Source of the DNA: Fulvivirga sp. M361
GTDB taxonomy: Bacteria; Bacteroidota; Bacteroidia; Cytophagales; Cyclobacteriaceae
Reading direction: 5' to 3'
Assembly (NCBI RefSeq): GCF_007097395.1
Contig: NZ_VKDC01000049.1
Location: forward strand, 13,502 to 47,584
DNA: 34,083 nt
A model generated the notes under the pieces. That model was not told the origin of the DNA. It was given only the letters and a program-made list of their open reading frames with translations, and did not search any database. Positions 15,367 through 24,824 of this stretch are shown here, piece after piece. How positions within the stretch are numbered: the stretch's first letter is position 1; the number at the start of each line of letters is the position of its first letter. The translations under genes were made by a program, and so were the position numbers.

Positions 15367-16562
15367 TGTTTAAAGTACTTATTTTCCCCCTTTTAATAGG
15401 CGTAGTATCCTGTGTTTCCGGAGACTCCGGACTTGCTACTACTATCCCCTCTCCCGCTGCCATCAATAGCGAAGAACCTTATCTGCTCACAACACCACAG
15501 GGAAATACTTATTTATCATGGATTGAACGGAACGACACTCTTGGGATTTTAAGATATGCACAATATCGCAATGGACAGTGGACAAAACCAGTAAGCATTA
15601 CCAACGGCAGTAATTGGTTTATTAATTGGGCTGATTACCCCATGATGGCTGTCAACAAAACAGATATGATCGCTCACACCCTGACCAAAAGTGGACAAGA
15701 TACTTATGCGTATGACATTAGCTTGTTCCATTCAGAAGATGGAAAGGACTGGCGTTCAGCGGGCCTTTTGAATGAAGATGGGTTGCAGGCCGAGCATGGT
15801 TTTGTAACTATGCTTCCCTATAAAGATGGGTTTCTGCTCTCATGGCTTGATGGAAGAAACACGGTTTCAATGATGGACAGTATATTGACTGATCACGCAC
15901 ATCATAAAGCCATGACGTTACGGGCTGCCATACTCACTTCTTCAGGTAAAAAAATGGAAGAGTGGGAGCTTGATAACAGGGTTTGTGATTGCTGCCAGAC
16001 CAGTGGAGCTCTTACAGCAAATGGTCCGGTGATCGTCTATCGAAATCGATCGGAAAAAGAGGTGAGAGATATCAGTATCGTTAGGTATGAATCGGGTACC
16101 TGGACCAAGCCATCTGTGATTTTCAACGATCTATGGCTCATTTCAGGGTGTCCGGTCAATGGCCCGAGGGCCGATGCAAAGGAAAATGTTTTAGCCGTTG
16201 CCTGGTTTACAGCAGCTAAAGGTAATGCATCGGTTAAAGTGGCTTTTTCGAAGAATAGCGGCAAATCATTTACCCCTCCTGTTATTATAAGTGATGCCAG
16301 TCCTTTAGGGCGCGTGGACGTGCTACTCATTGATCAGAGATCAGCATTAGTAAGCTGGATGGAAGGGTCAGAAATAAGAGTGATGAAAGTTACGGTGGAA
16401 GGTATATCCGGAACATCTGTTTTTGTAGCACAATCGTCCGGGGCCCGTGCCAGCGGATTTCCTCAAATGACCCGGTACAAAGACAGGGTTTTATTTGCCT
16501 GGACGGATGAGGAGCAGAAAAAAGTCCAACTCGCTGCTTTGGACATGAATGATCTTATGTAA
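15366..16562 (+). CDS. Sialidase-like beta-propeller lipoprotein with a CDCC cluster
   Basis: It has a lipoprotein signal with lipobox GVVSC (Cys16). The body is a repeat-containing propeller, with BNR/Asp-box-like strands such as FSKNSGKSF near residues 289-300 and SEDGKDW near 123-129. An uncommon motif, VCDCCQTSG (Cys207, Cys209, Cys210), is followed by a second conserved-looking segment GCPVNGPRAD (Cys262). Catalytic residues of true sialidases (arginine triad, Tyr/Glu pair) were not identified, so sialidase activity should not be assumed. A metal- or disulfide-bearing propeller is an inference from the cysteines. The gene is translationally coupled to the TlpA-like lipoprotein and lies 14 bp before the GH15 gene. 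Confidence 0.75.
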   Translation: MFKVLIFPLLIGVVSCVSGDSGLATTIPSPAAINSEEPYLLTTPQGNTYLSWIERNDTLGILRYAQYRNGQWTKPVSITNGSNWFINWADYPMMAVNKTDMIAHTLTKSGQDTYAYDISLFHSEDGKDWRSAGLLNEDGLQAEHGFVTMLPYKDGFLLSWLDGRNTVSMMDSILTDHAHHKAMTLRAAILTSSGKKMEEWELDNRVCDCCQTSGALTANGPVIVYRNRSEKEVRDISIVRYESGTWTKPSVIFNDLWLISGCPVNGPRADAKENVLAVAWFTAAKGNASVKVAFSKNSGKSFTPPVIISDASPLGRVDVLLIDQRSALVSWMEGSEIRVMKVTVEGISGTSVFVAQSSGARASGFPQMTRYKDRVLFAWTDEEQKKVQLAALDMNDLM

Positions 16563-16576
16563 AACACCATGAAAGT

Positions 16577-18985
16577 ATGTATTTGATTAAATCTAAATTC
16601 CATTATTTTCAAATCAGCCTATTGCTGCTGTCAGCTATTTCCATTTCTAATTGTGGACCTTCTCCTGAAGACAGGTCAGTAGCTCCAGGATCACCGGGAG
16701 CATCATCTTATTGGAATTATGCTGGAAAAACAGGCATAGGCACATCGTATGAACGGTATTGGAATAGGATATATGACCATCAGGGTGAAACCGGCAATAT
16801 CTCCAAAGTTTGGTTTTCCCTGGCAAAAGGAGTTATTACTGAAACCGCCTTTGGGATGATCCATGAGGCACAAATCAAAGATATTCAATTCATAATAAAG
16901 GGGGCTGATTTTATAGATATTGAATCCTCAGACACCCATCAGGAAGTGGCCTACCTGCATACCGACGATGAAGGACGTCCGCTTTCCCTGGCCTATAAAC
17001 TCATTAACACCGATAAAGAAGGGAAATACAGCATTGAAAAACACGTATTTACAGACCCTGACGAACATACGCTCTTTTTAAGGGTGATCTTTAAGGCTAT
17101 GGATGCTGATATTACCCCTTACCTGTTGGTAAACCCACATATGAACAATACAGGCAGTGGCGACAAAGGGTTTATTGATTCTGAAGGGTTGCACGCTTCT
17201 GAAAATGACCGGGTGTATTTAACGTTAAAAAACTCGGTAGAATTCACTCAAACATCCGTAGGTTTTAAAGACCGTTCTTGCGGATATGCTGATTTAGCAG
17301 ACCTTAAGATGGATTGGAATTACTCATCTACAGGTGATGCTACGGGCAATGTAATCCTTACCGGTCAATGGGCTCCTGTCATTAAAGGAAGTGAACAGAT
17401 CATTGACATCAGCGTGGGTTTTGGCAATACCTTACAACAGGCCAATGCTTCATCAGAAGCAAGCATGGAAAAGGGGTACAAAGAAGTTCTTAACCACTAC
17501 AACGGCACAGGGGACCAAAACATTGGCTGGGAAGACTATCTACAAAGCTTACCGAACTTGAAAAACCTTATAAAAAGCACCGGGGATGGAGGAAAGCAAC
17601 TGTATGCAAGTGCATTGGTATTAAAAGCCCAGGAAGACAAAGAGAATGCAGGCGCTTTAATAGCCTCATTGTCTATTCCTTGGGGTGATTCAGCTTCGGC
17701 AGAAACCAGTAAGACAGGTTACCGGGCAGTATGGCCTCGTGACTTTTATCAATGTGCTATGGCCTTCCTGGCCTTAGGAGATACCCAAACAGCACAGGCT
17801 GCTTTTGAATATTTACCAAAAATACAGGTCACAGAAAAAACACCGGACAATGATGGCGCAACCGGTTGGTTTTTGCAAAAAACGAAAGTCGATGGAACAT
17901 TGGAATGGTACAATGTTCAAATGGACCAGACAGCTATGCCGATTATGTTAGGTTGGAAGTTATGGAAAGCAGGTACATTATCTGATGAAGAGATCACACA
18001 ATGGTATGAGAAGATGCTAAAACCAGCCGCAGATTTTCTATCCGAAGGAGGAAAAGTATCTATTCGAGATAACGAAGTGGACATTTTACCTCCATTCACA
18101 CAACAAGAACGTTGGGAAGAACAATATGGCTACTCTCCTTCTACTACAGCCGCTATTATTACCGGTTTAGTAACTGCAGCGGACATCGCTAAAGTCGCAG
18201 GTGATCATATTTCTTCTGAGAAGTATTTCAAAGCAGCAGATCTTTTTGAAAGTGAGATCGAAAAGTACATGTTTACAACCACAGGCACGCAAGGCAACGG
18301 GAAATATTTCATCCGTATTACCCGAAATACCGACCCAAATGATCACGCTGTTTTAGGTAAAAACAACGGGCGCCCCGGGATGGATGAAACCACTATTTTA
18401 GATGGCGGCTTCCTTGAACTGGTGCGCTATGGCTTAAGATCACCTCATGATCCATACATATTAGAAACTTTACCCGAGTATGATAATATGGATACTAATG
18501 AAATAACACAGGTAAAATATGAATTTCAGTACGATGAGGACAAAAAAAGCGCCTATCCAGGCTGGCGCAGGTATGGCAATGATGGCTATGGAGAAGACAC
18601 AACAGACGGATCCAACTACGGGCGGTTCGGGCCGGGACAACGGGGACGGGTGTGGCCTTTTTTTACCGGAGAAAGAGGACATTATGAATTAGCAAAGCTA
18701 ACAGACACTTCAAACAACCTTGTTCAGGAAGAACAACTCCATCCGGTTATTGAAACTTATGTAAAAGGTATGGAACACTTCGCTAATGAAGGGTTAATGC
18801 TACCAGAACAGATCTGGGATGGTATTGGTAATAACCAAACGCACCATTACCAGGTTGGTGAAGGGACGAGCAGCGCCACACCACTGGCCTGGACCCACGC
18901 TGAATACATTAAGTTGGTAAGGTCTGTCTCGGATCAAAGCGTGTGGGACTTCTACCCTCCGGTAAACAAACGATACGTAAAATAG
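16577..18985 (+). CDS. GH15 glucoamylase/glucodextranase-like lipoprotein
   Basis: The 802-residue protein has a lipoprotein-type signal ending SNC (Cys26), a glucodextranase-like N-terminal beta-sandwich (about 35-310), then an (alpha/alpha)6 barrel of family GH15. Key barrel motifs: RAVWPRDFYQ (383-392), the QMDQTAMPI segment (448-456), WEEQYGYSPST (513-523) holding the likely general acid Glu, and LPEQIWDG (742-749) holding the likely general base Glu744. Expected reaction: release of beta-glucose from the non-reducing ends of alpha-glucans, at the cell surface or in the periplasm. It is the last gene of a three-gene unit. No SusC/SusD pair is present, so this is not a classical polysaccharide utilisation locus. 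Confidence 0.88.
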   Translation: MYLIKSKFHYFQISLLLLSAISISNCGPSPEDRSVAPGSPGASSYWNYAGKTGIGTSYERYWNRIYDHQGETGNISKVWFSLAKGVITETAFGMIHEAQIKDIQFIIKGADFIDIESSDTHQEVAYLHTDDEGRPLSLAYKLINTDKEGKYSIEKHVFTDPDEHTLFLRVIFKAMDADITPYLLVNPHMNNTGSGDKGFIDSEGLHASENDRVYLTLKNSVEFTQTSVGFKDRSCGYADLADLKMDWNYSSTGDATGNVILTGQWAPVIKGSEQIIDISVGFGNTLQQANASSEASMEKGYKEVLNHYNGTGDQNIGWEDYLQSLPNLKNLIKSTGDGGKQLYASALVLKAQEDKENAGALIASLSIPWGDSASAETSKTGYRAVWPRDFYQCAMAFLALGDTQTAQAAFEYLPKIQVTEKTPDNDGATGWFLQKTKVDGTLEWYNVQMDQTAMPIMLGWKLWKAGTLSDEEITQWYEKMLKPAADFLSEGGKVSIRDNEVDILPPFTQQERWEEQYGYSPSTTAAIITGLVTAADIAKVAGDHISSEKYFKAADLFESEIEKYMFTTTGTQGNGKYFIRITRNTDPNDHAVLGKNNGRPGMDETTILDGGFLELVRYGLRSPHDPYILETLPEYDNMDTNEITQVKYEFQYDEDKKSAYPGWRRYGNDGYGEDTTDGSNYGRFGPGQRGRVWPFFTGERGHYELAKLTDTSNNLVQEEQLHPVIETYVKGMEHFANEGLMLPEQIWDGIGNNQTHHYQVGEGTSSATPLAWTHAEYIKLVRSVSDQSVWDFYPPVNKRYVK

Positions 18986-18992
18986 CCCGGGG

Positions 18993-20108
18993 TTACGGCG
19001 TTTGTGATTCTACATAAGCTTTGATAGTGACACGTTGTGCACTGCTGCGGGGATCATTACTAAATATTGTCACGGACTTTTGTTGATTACCTCTCCTGCC
19101 CTTTGCATTAAAAGTCACCTTCACAGTGGCTTTCTCTCCTTCTTTTAGTGTTGTTTTAGAGAACTTGGCAGTGGTACAGTCACAGTTAGACTTATGCGTC
19201 CGTATTTCCAATGGTTTTTTGCCTTCATTGGTCAGGATGAATTCGGTACTGACCACCTTTCCCGGTTTTAAACGACCAAAATCGTGCATTGCTTCTTCTA
19301 TCTTCAGCTTAGGGGCTTTCAACAATTCTGCTTCAGTCATAGGCGGGAAATATTCCTGCAAGGTGGCATAAACGGAAATGCTCTTCATGGCATTCTCACC
19401 TGCCTCATTGGTATAAAATGCCACGTTATCATTTCTAAAACCCAGTTCATTCAGCGAACTGGCATGATAAGTCACTTTTATAAGCCCGCTTTCTTTTGGC
19501 GCTAATACTTTAGGAACAAACTCAAAATTTATGTGGTTGGGACCGATAATAGAATCTAAGAATTCAATGTTTTCATCACCGGAATTATAAACTTCAAAGT
19601 CCTTTACAGTAGGTTCCTTCGTTGTTGTCACTCTGCCAAGATTGAATGACCGGTATTTCATTCGGAGAGCTCCCATTATGGCCGGCATATCCTCTTCTAT
19701 AGACCTCGGTTTTGGACTTACTTTCCCCTTGATAAATAATCTCAAAGATTCGGCGGTACCATTAAATGTTACCGTAAGACTTTTATTAAAAGCGCCAGGT
19801 CTGTTTTTGGGATTGTACTGCGCCTGGATACTACCGGAGTTTCCGGGAAGCACAGGTTCTTTCGTCCATGCCGGGGTGGTACAACCACAGGACGCACGGA
19901 CACCTGTGATAGTTACCGGTTCCTTACTGTTATTAATGAAGGTAAATTCATGTGTTACCGGGCCATTTGATTCCTTTACTTCACCAAAATCAAAGGTGGT
20001 TTCGCTGAACTTTAATTCCTCCATTTGCTGTGCAAAAACGTGAACGTTCAAATTCAACGTCATTAACATCAAAAGGACAACAAAGCTGGTACAACGGGTA
20101 TATTTCAT
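18993..20108 (-). CDS. Secreted DUF1573 protein with two Ig-like domains
   Basis: Residues 1-27 form a signal peptide (ending VFAQ). Two DUF1573 (ASH/Ig-like) units are clear: FDFGEVKESNGPVTHEFTF with CGCTTP (Cys74, Cys76), and MHDFGRLKPGKVVSTEFILT with NCDCTTAKF near residue 300. A middle strand-rich part contains a degenerate unit. The domain is very common in exported Bacteroidota proteins; its biochemical role is not established. It converges on the GH15 gene with only 7 bp between stops and no visible terminator. Confidence 0.85.
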   Translation of the reverse strand: MKYTRCTSFVVLLMLMTLNLNVHVFAQQMEELKFSETTFDFGEVKESNGPVTHEFTFINNSKEPVTITGVRASCGCTTPAWTKEPVLPGNSGSIQAQYNPKNRPGAFNKSLTVTFNGTAESLRLFIKGKVSPKPRSIEEDMPAIMGALRMKYRSFNLGRVTTTKEPTVKDFEVYNSGDENIEFLDSIIGPNHINFEFVPKVLAPKESGLIKVTYHASSLNELGFRNDNVAFYTNEAGENAMKSISVYATLQEYFPPMTEAELLKAPKLKIEEAMHDFGRLKPGKVVSTEFILTNEGKKPLEIRTHKSNCDCTTAKFSKTTLKEGEKATVKVTFNAKGRRGNQQKSVTIFSNDPRSSAQRVTIKAYVESQTP

Positions 20109-20314
20109 AATATTTTCATTAACGCTTTATAGATTGTCACCTTGCAGTAACACTGACAAGGCCGACTCGAACAAATCCAAAAATAGACATTTAACACCTA
20201 ATTATCGGTCTGACCATTTCAATTTAACAGGGCGTTAACAGAAGTAGCTGGCAATGAATCCATCAGAAAACTACAATTGATCCATCCAAGTCCTGAGAAT
20301 TAATGGGCTAATAG

Positions 20315-20322
20315 TATATTTG
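20315..20322 (+). promoter_or_regulatory. Candidate -7 element of trpS
   Basis: TATATTTG matches TAnnTTTG and lies 16 bp before the ATG at 20338. No good TTG is found 19-21 bp upstream. The site covers the TTG at 20320 that would give a longer protein, which argues that translation starts at 20338. Confidence 0.4.
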
Positions 20323-20337
20323 CCCAAAATTACAGAT

Positions 20338-21306
20338 ATGGCCAGAATACTTACAGGGATTCAGAGCAGCGGACGTCCTCATCTTGGGAACTTACTAGGT
20401 GCAATATTACCTGCGATCGAGTTATCCAAAAACCCTGAAAACGAGTCTCTTTTTTTCATTGCTGATTTGCACTCACTGACTACAATCAAAGATGCTCAAA
20501 CAAGAATTGACAATGTGAATGCCGTGGCCGCTGCCTGGATGGCCTTTGGTTTTGACACCGATAAAAACCTGTTCTATCGCCAGTCACGAGTGCCTGAAGT
20601 ATGTGAATTAACCTGGTATCTGAATTGCTTCACACCTTTTCCGATGCTGGCGAATGCACATTCTTTTAAAGAAAAATCTGATAAGCTGGCGGATGTCAAT
20701 GCAGGTTTATTTACTTACCCTGTGTTGATGGCCTCGGACATCATTTTGTATGACGCTGATATTGTTCCGGTAGGTAAAGACCAAAGACAGCACCTGGAAA
20801 TGACCCGTGATATTGCCAGCACATTCAATCACCGATACGGAGATACTTTTGTGCTCCCGGAAGCCCGAATAGATGATAATGTCATGACCGTGCCTGGCAC
20901 GGATGGTCAAAAAATGAGCAAGTCATATGGTAATACGATAGACATATTTCTGGCAGACAAACCTCTGCGCAAACGGGTCATGTCTATCGTTACGGATAGC
21001 ACACCAATGGAAGAGCCCAAAGATCCGGACATGTGCAATGTATTTGCTCTATACAGCCTGCTGGCTAATGATACACAAATACAAGCACTGCGTCAAAAGT
21101 ATGAGGCAGGCAACTTTGGGTATGGTCATGCCAAACAGGAACTTTTCGAACTAATGCTCGAAAAATATGAAGAGCCTAGAAAAATCTTTAATCACTACAT
21201 GGATAACCCTGAAGAAATAAACCTTCGCCTTCAAAATGGTGAAAAGAGAGCTGGTGAAATAGCTAAAGAAGTATTGAACAAGGTAAAAGACAAATTAGGC
21301 TATTGA
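20338..21306 (+). CDS. trpS: Tryptophanyl-tRNA synthetase
   Basis: The 322-residue protein has the class I aminoacyl-tRNA synthetase signatures of the HIGH type (PHLGN at residues 14-18) and KMSKS (192-196), with ARILTGIQSSGRPHLGNLLG at the N-terminus. Length fits bacterial TrpRS (about 320-340). It charges tRNA-Trp in the cytoplasm. A frame extends 18 bp further upstream to a TTG, but MARILTGIQ is the usual family N-terminus and a likely promoter element covers that TTG. It is a single-gene unit facing the small acidic protein gene. Confidence 0.96.
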   Translation: MARILTGIQSSGRPHLGNLLGAILPAIELSKNPENESLFFIADLHSLTTIKDAQTRIDNVNAVAAAWMAFGFDTDKNLFYRQSRVPEVCELTWYLNCFTPFPMLANAHSFKEKSDKLADVNAGLFTYPVLMASDIILYDADIVPVGKDQRQHLEMTRDIASTFNHRYGDTFVLPEARIDDNVMTVPGTDGQKMSKSYGNTIDIFLADKPLRKRVMSIVTDSTPMEEPKDPDMCNVFALYSLLANDTQIQALRQKYEAGNFGYGHAKQELFELMLEKYEEPRKIFNHYMDNPEEINLRLQNGEKRAGEIAKEVLNKVKDKLGY

Positions 21307-21347
21307 CACCTATCTGATTTTGCTGCCTCTTGTAGCTTTTCAGACTT

Positions 21348-21752
21348 CTAACTGGCCGTCCAAACGACTTCTTTTTGTTCCGGGCTCACCAGTAATACAA
21401 TACGAGTAGGATCTGGTATCAGTACCAACTTTGTTTCATTGCTTTCATAGTCATCCACTTCCACATATACCCCCTGATCAAGGCTTATTTCCGATATATC
21501 TCCAGACGTAGCCAGTTCGTTCGGTACATAGGCAATGGGTAATAAAACATCACTATCAGGACAATATTCATCATGCACCTCATGAAGTGCATCTTCCAGA
21601 TAGTCTCCATATTTATTCAGAAAATCATCTTCCAACACATGCAGGTCTTCTTCCAGCTGATCATAATTGGAACTATTATAGTTGAGGTCATGCAGCTCCT
21701 TTTTCTTTTTTATCAAAGTAACCAAGGCCTCATTTAACATGTTAATATTCAT
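21348..21752 (-). CDS. Small acidic protein of unknown function
   Basis: The gene encodes about 135 residues from the ATG at 21752 (MNINMLNEALVTLI); a longer frame to 21779 is possible. The N-terminal half is a charged helical region (KKKKELHDL, then YDQLEEDLHVLEDDFLNKYG) that may form a hairpin. The C-terminal half has short strands (VYVEVDDYESNETKLVLIP, IVLLVSPEQKEVVW). No known motif was recognised. It is strongly acidic, without signal or membrane segment, so cytoplasmic. Reading-frame quality and isolation suggest a real gene. Confidence 0.65.
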   Translation of the reverse strand: MNINMLNEALVTLIKKKKELHDLNYNSSNYDQLEEDLHVLEDDFLNKYGDYLEDALHEVHDEYCPDSDVLLPIAYVPNELATSGDISEISLDQGVYVEVDDYESNETKLVLIPDPTRIVLLVSPEQKEVVWTAS

Positions 21753-21898
21753 TATAAGTATAGATGGTTTGATGCACAAACGATTATTGTTGGAACGAAC
21801 ATCTCAAATATTTTCTTTATTTAAAACCAACGAACCGAATTTATTTTTATTCACTTCTTAAATAGATAATTTTAACCCCAACCAAACTACTCGACAAA

Positions 21899-22993
21899 AT
21901 GAACGATGACTTTCTTCCTATCCAGGGTACAGATCATATAGAGTTTTATGTAGGTAATGCAAAGCAATCAGCGCTGTATTACCAATACGCCTTTGGCTAT
22001 GAATTAGTGGCCTATGCGGGACCGGAAACCGGTGTAAAAGACAAAGCCAGTTATGTCCTCAAACAAGATAAAATCCGGTTAGTCCTTACCACGGCATTGC
22101 AGGAAGAATCCCCCATTGCAGTACATGTTAGTAAACATGGAGATGGTGTTAAGGTGCTGGCTTTATGGGTCGAAGATGCCACAAAGTCTTATGAAGAAAC
22201 TACTAAAAGGGGTGCAAAAAGTATTCATGAACCTTTCACCATAGAAGACGAGCATGGTAAAGTGACAATGGCATCTATCCAAACCTATGGAGAGACCATT
22301 CATACATTTGTAGAACGCACTAACTACCATGGGCCGTTCCTACCGGGTTTTATAGAAAAAAAAGGTACCGGGCAGATAACTTCAACCGGCCTTAAATACA
22401 TTGACCACTGCGTAGGTAATGTAGGTTGGGGTGAAATGAATACCTGGGTAGATTTTTACGAAAAAGTCATGGGGTTCAATTTGCTCGTTACATTTGACGA
22501 TAATGACATCTCAACAGATTACACAGCGCTGATGTCAAAAGTAGTTTCCAACGGCAACGGTTACATCAAGTTCCCCATTAATGAACCTGCGGAAGGTAAG
22601 AAGAAGTCTCAGATAGAAGAATATATCGATTTTTACAATGGGGCCGGCGTACAACACATTGCCATCGCTACAGACGATATCGTTCACACAGTTACGGAGC
22701 TAAGAAAAAGAGGGGTGGAATTCTTATATGTACCTGAAAATTACTATGATGATTTATTAGATCGTGTCGGGCATATCGATGAAGATCTTCAACCTCTAAA
22801 AGACCTCAATATTTTGGTGGACCGTGATGATGAGGGCTATCTATTGCAAATTTTCACAAGACCGGTACAAGACCGTCCCACAGTTTTTTATGAAATCATT
22901 CAAAGAAAAGGAGCTAAATCATTTGGAAAAGGAAATTTCAAAGCTTTATTTGAGGCAATTGAGAGAGAACAAGAGCTGAGAGGTAATTTATAG
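21899..22993 (+). CDS. hppD: 4-hydroxyphenylpyruvate dioxygenase
   Basis: The 364-residue protein has the two-domain vicinal-oxygen-chelate layout of HPPD. The Fe(II) ligands fit: His170 in KYIDHCVGN, His253 in GVQHIAIAT and Glu332 in VFYEIIQR. Family landmarks LLQIFTRPVQDRPT and the C-terminal helix FKALFEAIEREQ, which closes the active site, are present. It converts 4-hydroxyphenylpyruvate to homogentisate in tyrosine breakdown. Other pathway genes (hmgA, fahA) are not in the window. A candidate -7 element TAATTTTA lies at 21867-21874. The phosphohexomutase gene follows 19 bp later and may be cotranscribed. Confidence 0.95.
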   Translation: MNDDFLPIQGTDHIEFYVGNAKQSALYYQYAFGYELVAYAGPETGVKDKASYVLKQDKIRLVLTTALQEESPIAVHVSKHGDGVKVLALWVEDATKSYEETTKRGAKSIHEPFTIEDEHGKVTMASIQTYGETIHTFVERTNYHGPFLPGFIEKKGTGQITSTGLKYIDHCVGNVGWGEMNTWVDFYEKVMGFNLLVTFDDNDISTDYTALMSKVVSNGNGYIKFPINEPAEGKKKSQIEEYIDFYNGAGVQHIAIATDDIVHTVTELRKRGVEFLYVPENYYDDLLDRVGHIDEDLQPLKDLNILVDRDDEGYLLQIFTRPVQDRPTVFYEIIQRKGAKSFGKGNFKALFEAIEREQELRGNL

Positions 22994-23012
22994 TTTTTCA
23001 ACAATCCATTTT

Positions 23013-24737
23013 ATGAATCAGGAAATTTTGACCAAAGCCGAATCCTGGCTGAATAGCAACATTGACGAACCTTCAAAGGAAGAGATCCGGTCATTGATGT
23101 CGAATGAAGAATCTTTAACAGACGCTTTCTACAAAGAACTTGAATTCGGCACCGGTGGGCTTAGAGGGATTATGGGCATCGGTTCTAACCGTATGAACAA
23201 ATATACCGTAGGTATGGCTACACAAGGCCTGGCCAATTACCTGTTAAAGTGCTTTCCTGATGAGCAGGTGACAGTAGCCATCGCTTATGATAGCAGGAAC
23301 AATAGTCGCTTTTTTGCGGAAACAACAGCGGCAGTATTCTCATCCAATGCTATAAAAGTTTACTTGTTTGACGATTTACGCCCTACCCCGGAATTATCAT
23401 TCACTATTCGGCATTTAGGATGTAAAAGTGGTGTTGTGCTTACCGCTTCACACAACCCTAAGGAGTATAACGGATACAAAGCCTATTGGGATGACGGCGC
23501 GCAGCTAGTACCTCCTCATGATAAAAATGTAATAGAAGAAGTAAAAAAAATAGAGAGTATCAGCCAGGTTAAATTTGATGCTAACCATGATTTGATAGAG
23601 TCCATAGGAGAAAGTGTGGATAACGCCTATTTAGAAGAAATAAAAAAGTTAGCGCTCTCCCCGGACGCTGTTTCAGCTCAGAAAGACCTTAAGATCGTTT
23701 TTTCACCCATCCATGGTTCCGGTGGAAAACTGGTGGCCCCAAGTCTGAAAGAATATGGATTTACAAATGTCACGGTAGTGGAAGAGCAAGCGCAACCGGA
23801 TGGAAACTTCCCAACCGTGGTTTATCCTAACCCTGAGGAGAAAGAGGCATTGACCATGGCCCTGAAGAAAGCCGAAGAGATCAATGCTGACTTGGTAATG
23901 GCTACTGATCCTGATGCTGACCGGGTAGGAATAGCCGTTAAAAATTCCGAAGGGCAATTTCAGCTTCTCAACGGCAATCAAACCGGCAGTCTGCTTATTT
24001 ACTATGTTCTGGAAAGGTGGAAGGAAAGAAACCAGTTCCAGGGGAATGAGTTTGTGGTAAAAACTATTGTCACTACAGAACTCATTCAAAAGATAGCAGA
24101 TCATTATGAAGTGGATTGCTACAGCACACTCACCGGCTTTAAATATATAGCCTCATTAATAAAAGCTCTGGAAGGACAAAAGAAATACATTGCCGGGGGT
24201 GAGGAAAGTTACGGTTATATGATCAGTGACTTTGTTCGTGACAAAGATGCAGTTTCCTCTTGCGCTATGATTGCCGAGATGTGCGCTTATGCCAAAACAA
24301 AGGGTATCTCGCTCTATGAAATGATGCTGGACATGTATGTGAAATTTGGGTTTTACAAGGAAACATTAATATCCATTACGAAAAAAGGGAAACAAGGCGC
24401 TGAAGAGATCGTAGCCATGATGTCGGGCTTCAGGTCTGACCCACCAAAGAGCTTTGCAGGGTCACCACTCGTTAAAGTGATTGATTACCAATCCGGTATA
24501 TCAAAAGATGTTATCAGTGGAGCGGAAGAACAACTGGATTATGATAAATCCAATGTCTTGCAATTTTTCACGGAAGACGGTTATAAAATCTCAGCAAGAC
24601 CCTCCGGTACTGAACCTAAAATAAAATTTTATATCAGTGTAAATAAACCTTTGTCCGATACGGAACAATATAAAGAAGTGGATCAAAACCTAAATCAGAT
24701 AATCGATAATATAAAAACGGACCTTCAATTAGGTTAG
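23013..24737 (+). CDS. Phosphoglucomutase/phosphomannomutase family phosphohexomutase
   Basis: The 574-residue alpha-D-phosphohexomutase shows all four family loops: the active-site phosphoserine Ser146 in TASHNPKEYNGYK, the Mg2+ loop DPDADR (Asp299, Asp301, Asp303), the sugar-binding GEESYG (394-399), and the phosphate loop RPSGTEPKIKFY near residues 532-543. Length and the EFGTGGLRGIMG start match the long PGM/PMM type of Firmicutes and Bacteroidota. It interconverts hexose 1- and 6-phosphates (glucose and/or mannose). It links metabolically to glycan synthesis rather than to the upstream hppD gene. Confidence 0.93.
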   Translation: MNQEILTKAESWLNSNIDEPSKEEIRSLMSNEESLTDAFYKELEFGTGGLRGIMGIGSNRMNKYTVGMATQGLANYLLKCFPDEQVTVAIAYDSRNNSRFFAETTAAVFSSNAIKVYLFDDLRPTPELSFTIRHLGCKSGVVLTASHNPKEYNGYKAYWDDGAQLVPPHDKNVIEEVKKIESISQVKFDANHDLIESIGESVDNAYLEEIKKLALSPDAVSAQKDLKIVFSPIHGSGGKLVAPSLKEYGFTNVTVVEEQAQPDGNFPTVVYPNPEEKEALTMALKKAEEINADLVMATDPDADRVGIAVKNSEGQFQLLNGNQTGSLLIYYVLERWKERNQFQGNEFVVKTIVTTELIQKIADHYEVDCYSTLTGFKYIASLIKALEGQKKYIAGGEESYGYMISDFVRDKDAVSSCAMIAEMCAYAKTKGISLYEMMLDMYVKFGFYKETLISITKKGKQGAEEIVAMMSGFRSDPPKSFAGSPLVKVIDYQSGISKDVISGAEEQLDYDKSNVLQFFTEDGYKISARPSGTEPKIKFYISVNKPLSDTEQYKEVDQNLNQIIDNIKTDLQLG

Positions 24738-24824
24738 TATTGGGTGAATATATGCGGGCTTATTGCAATTCCATGGATTAACCTTATATTGGCCTGTTTT
24801 TGTTTGTAATATATTAGAACTGTA

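Noticed and set aside
15366-16562. True exo-alpha-sialidase
   Set aside because: The propeller pattern is present, but the arginine triad and Tyr/Glu catalytic pair were not identified.
18986-18992. Shared terminator between the GH15 and DUF1573 genes
   Set aside because: The gap is only 7 bp and no stem with a T-run was found around it.
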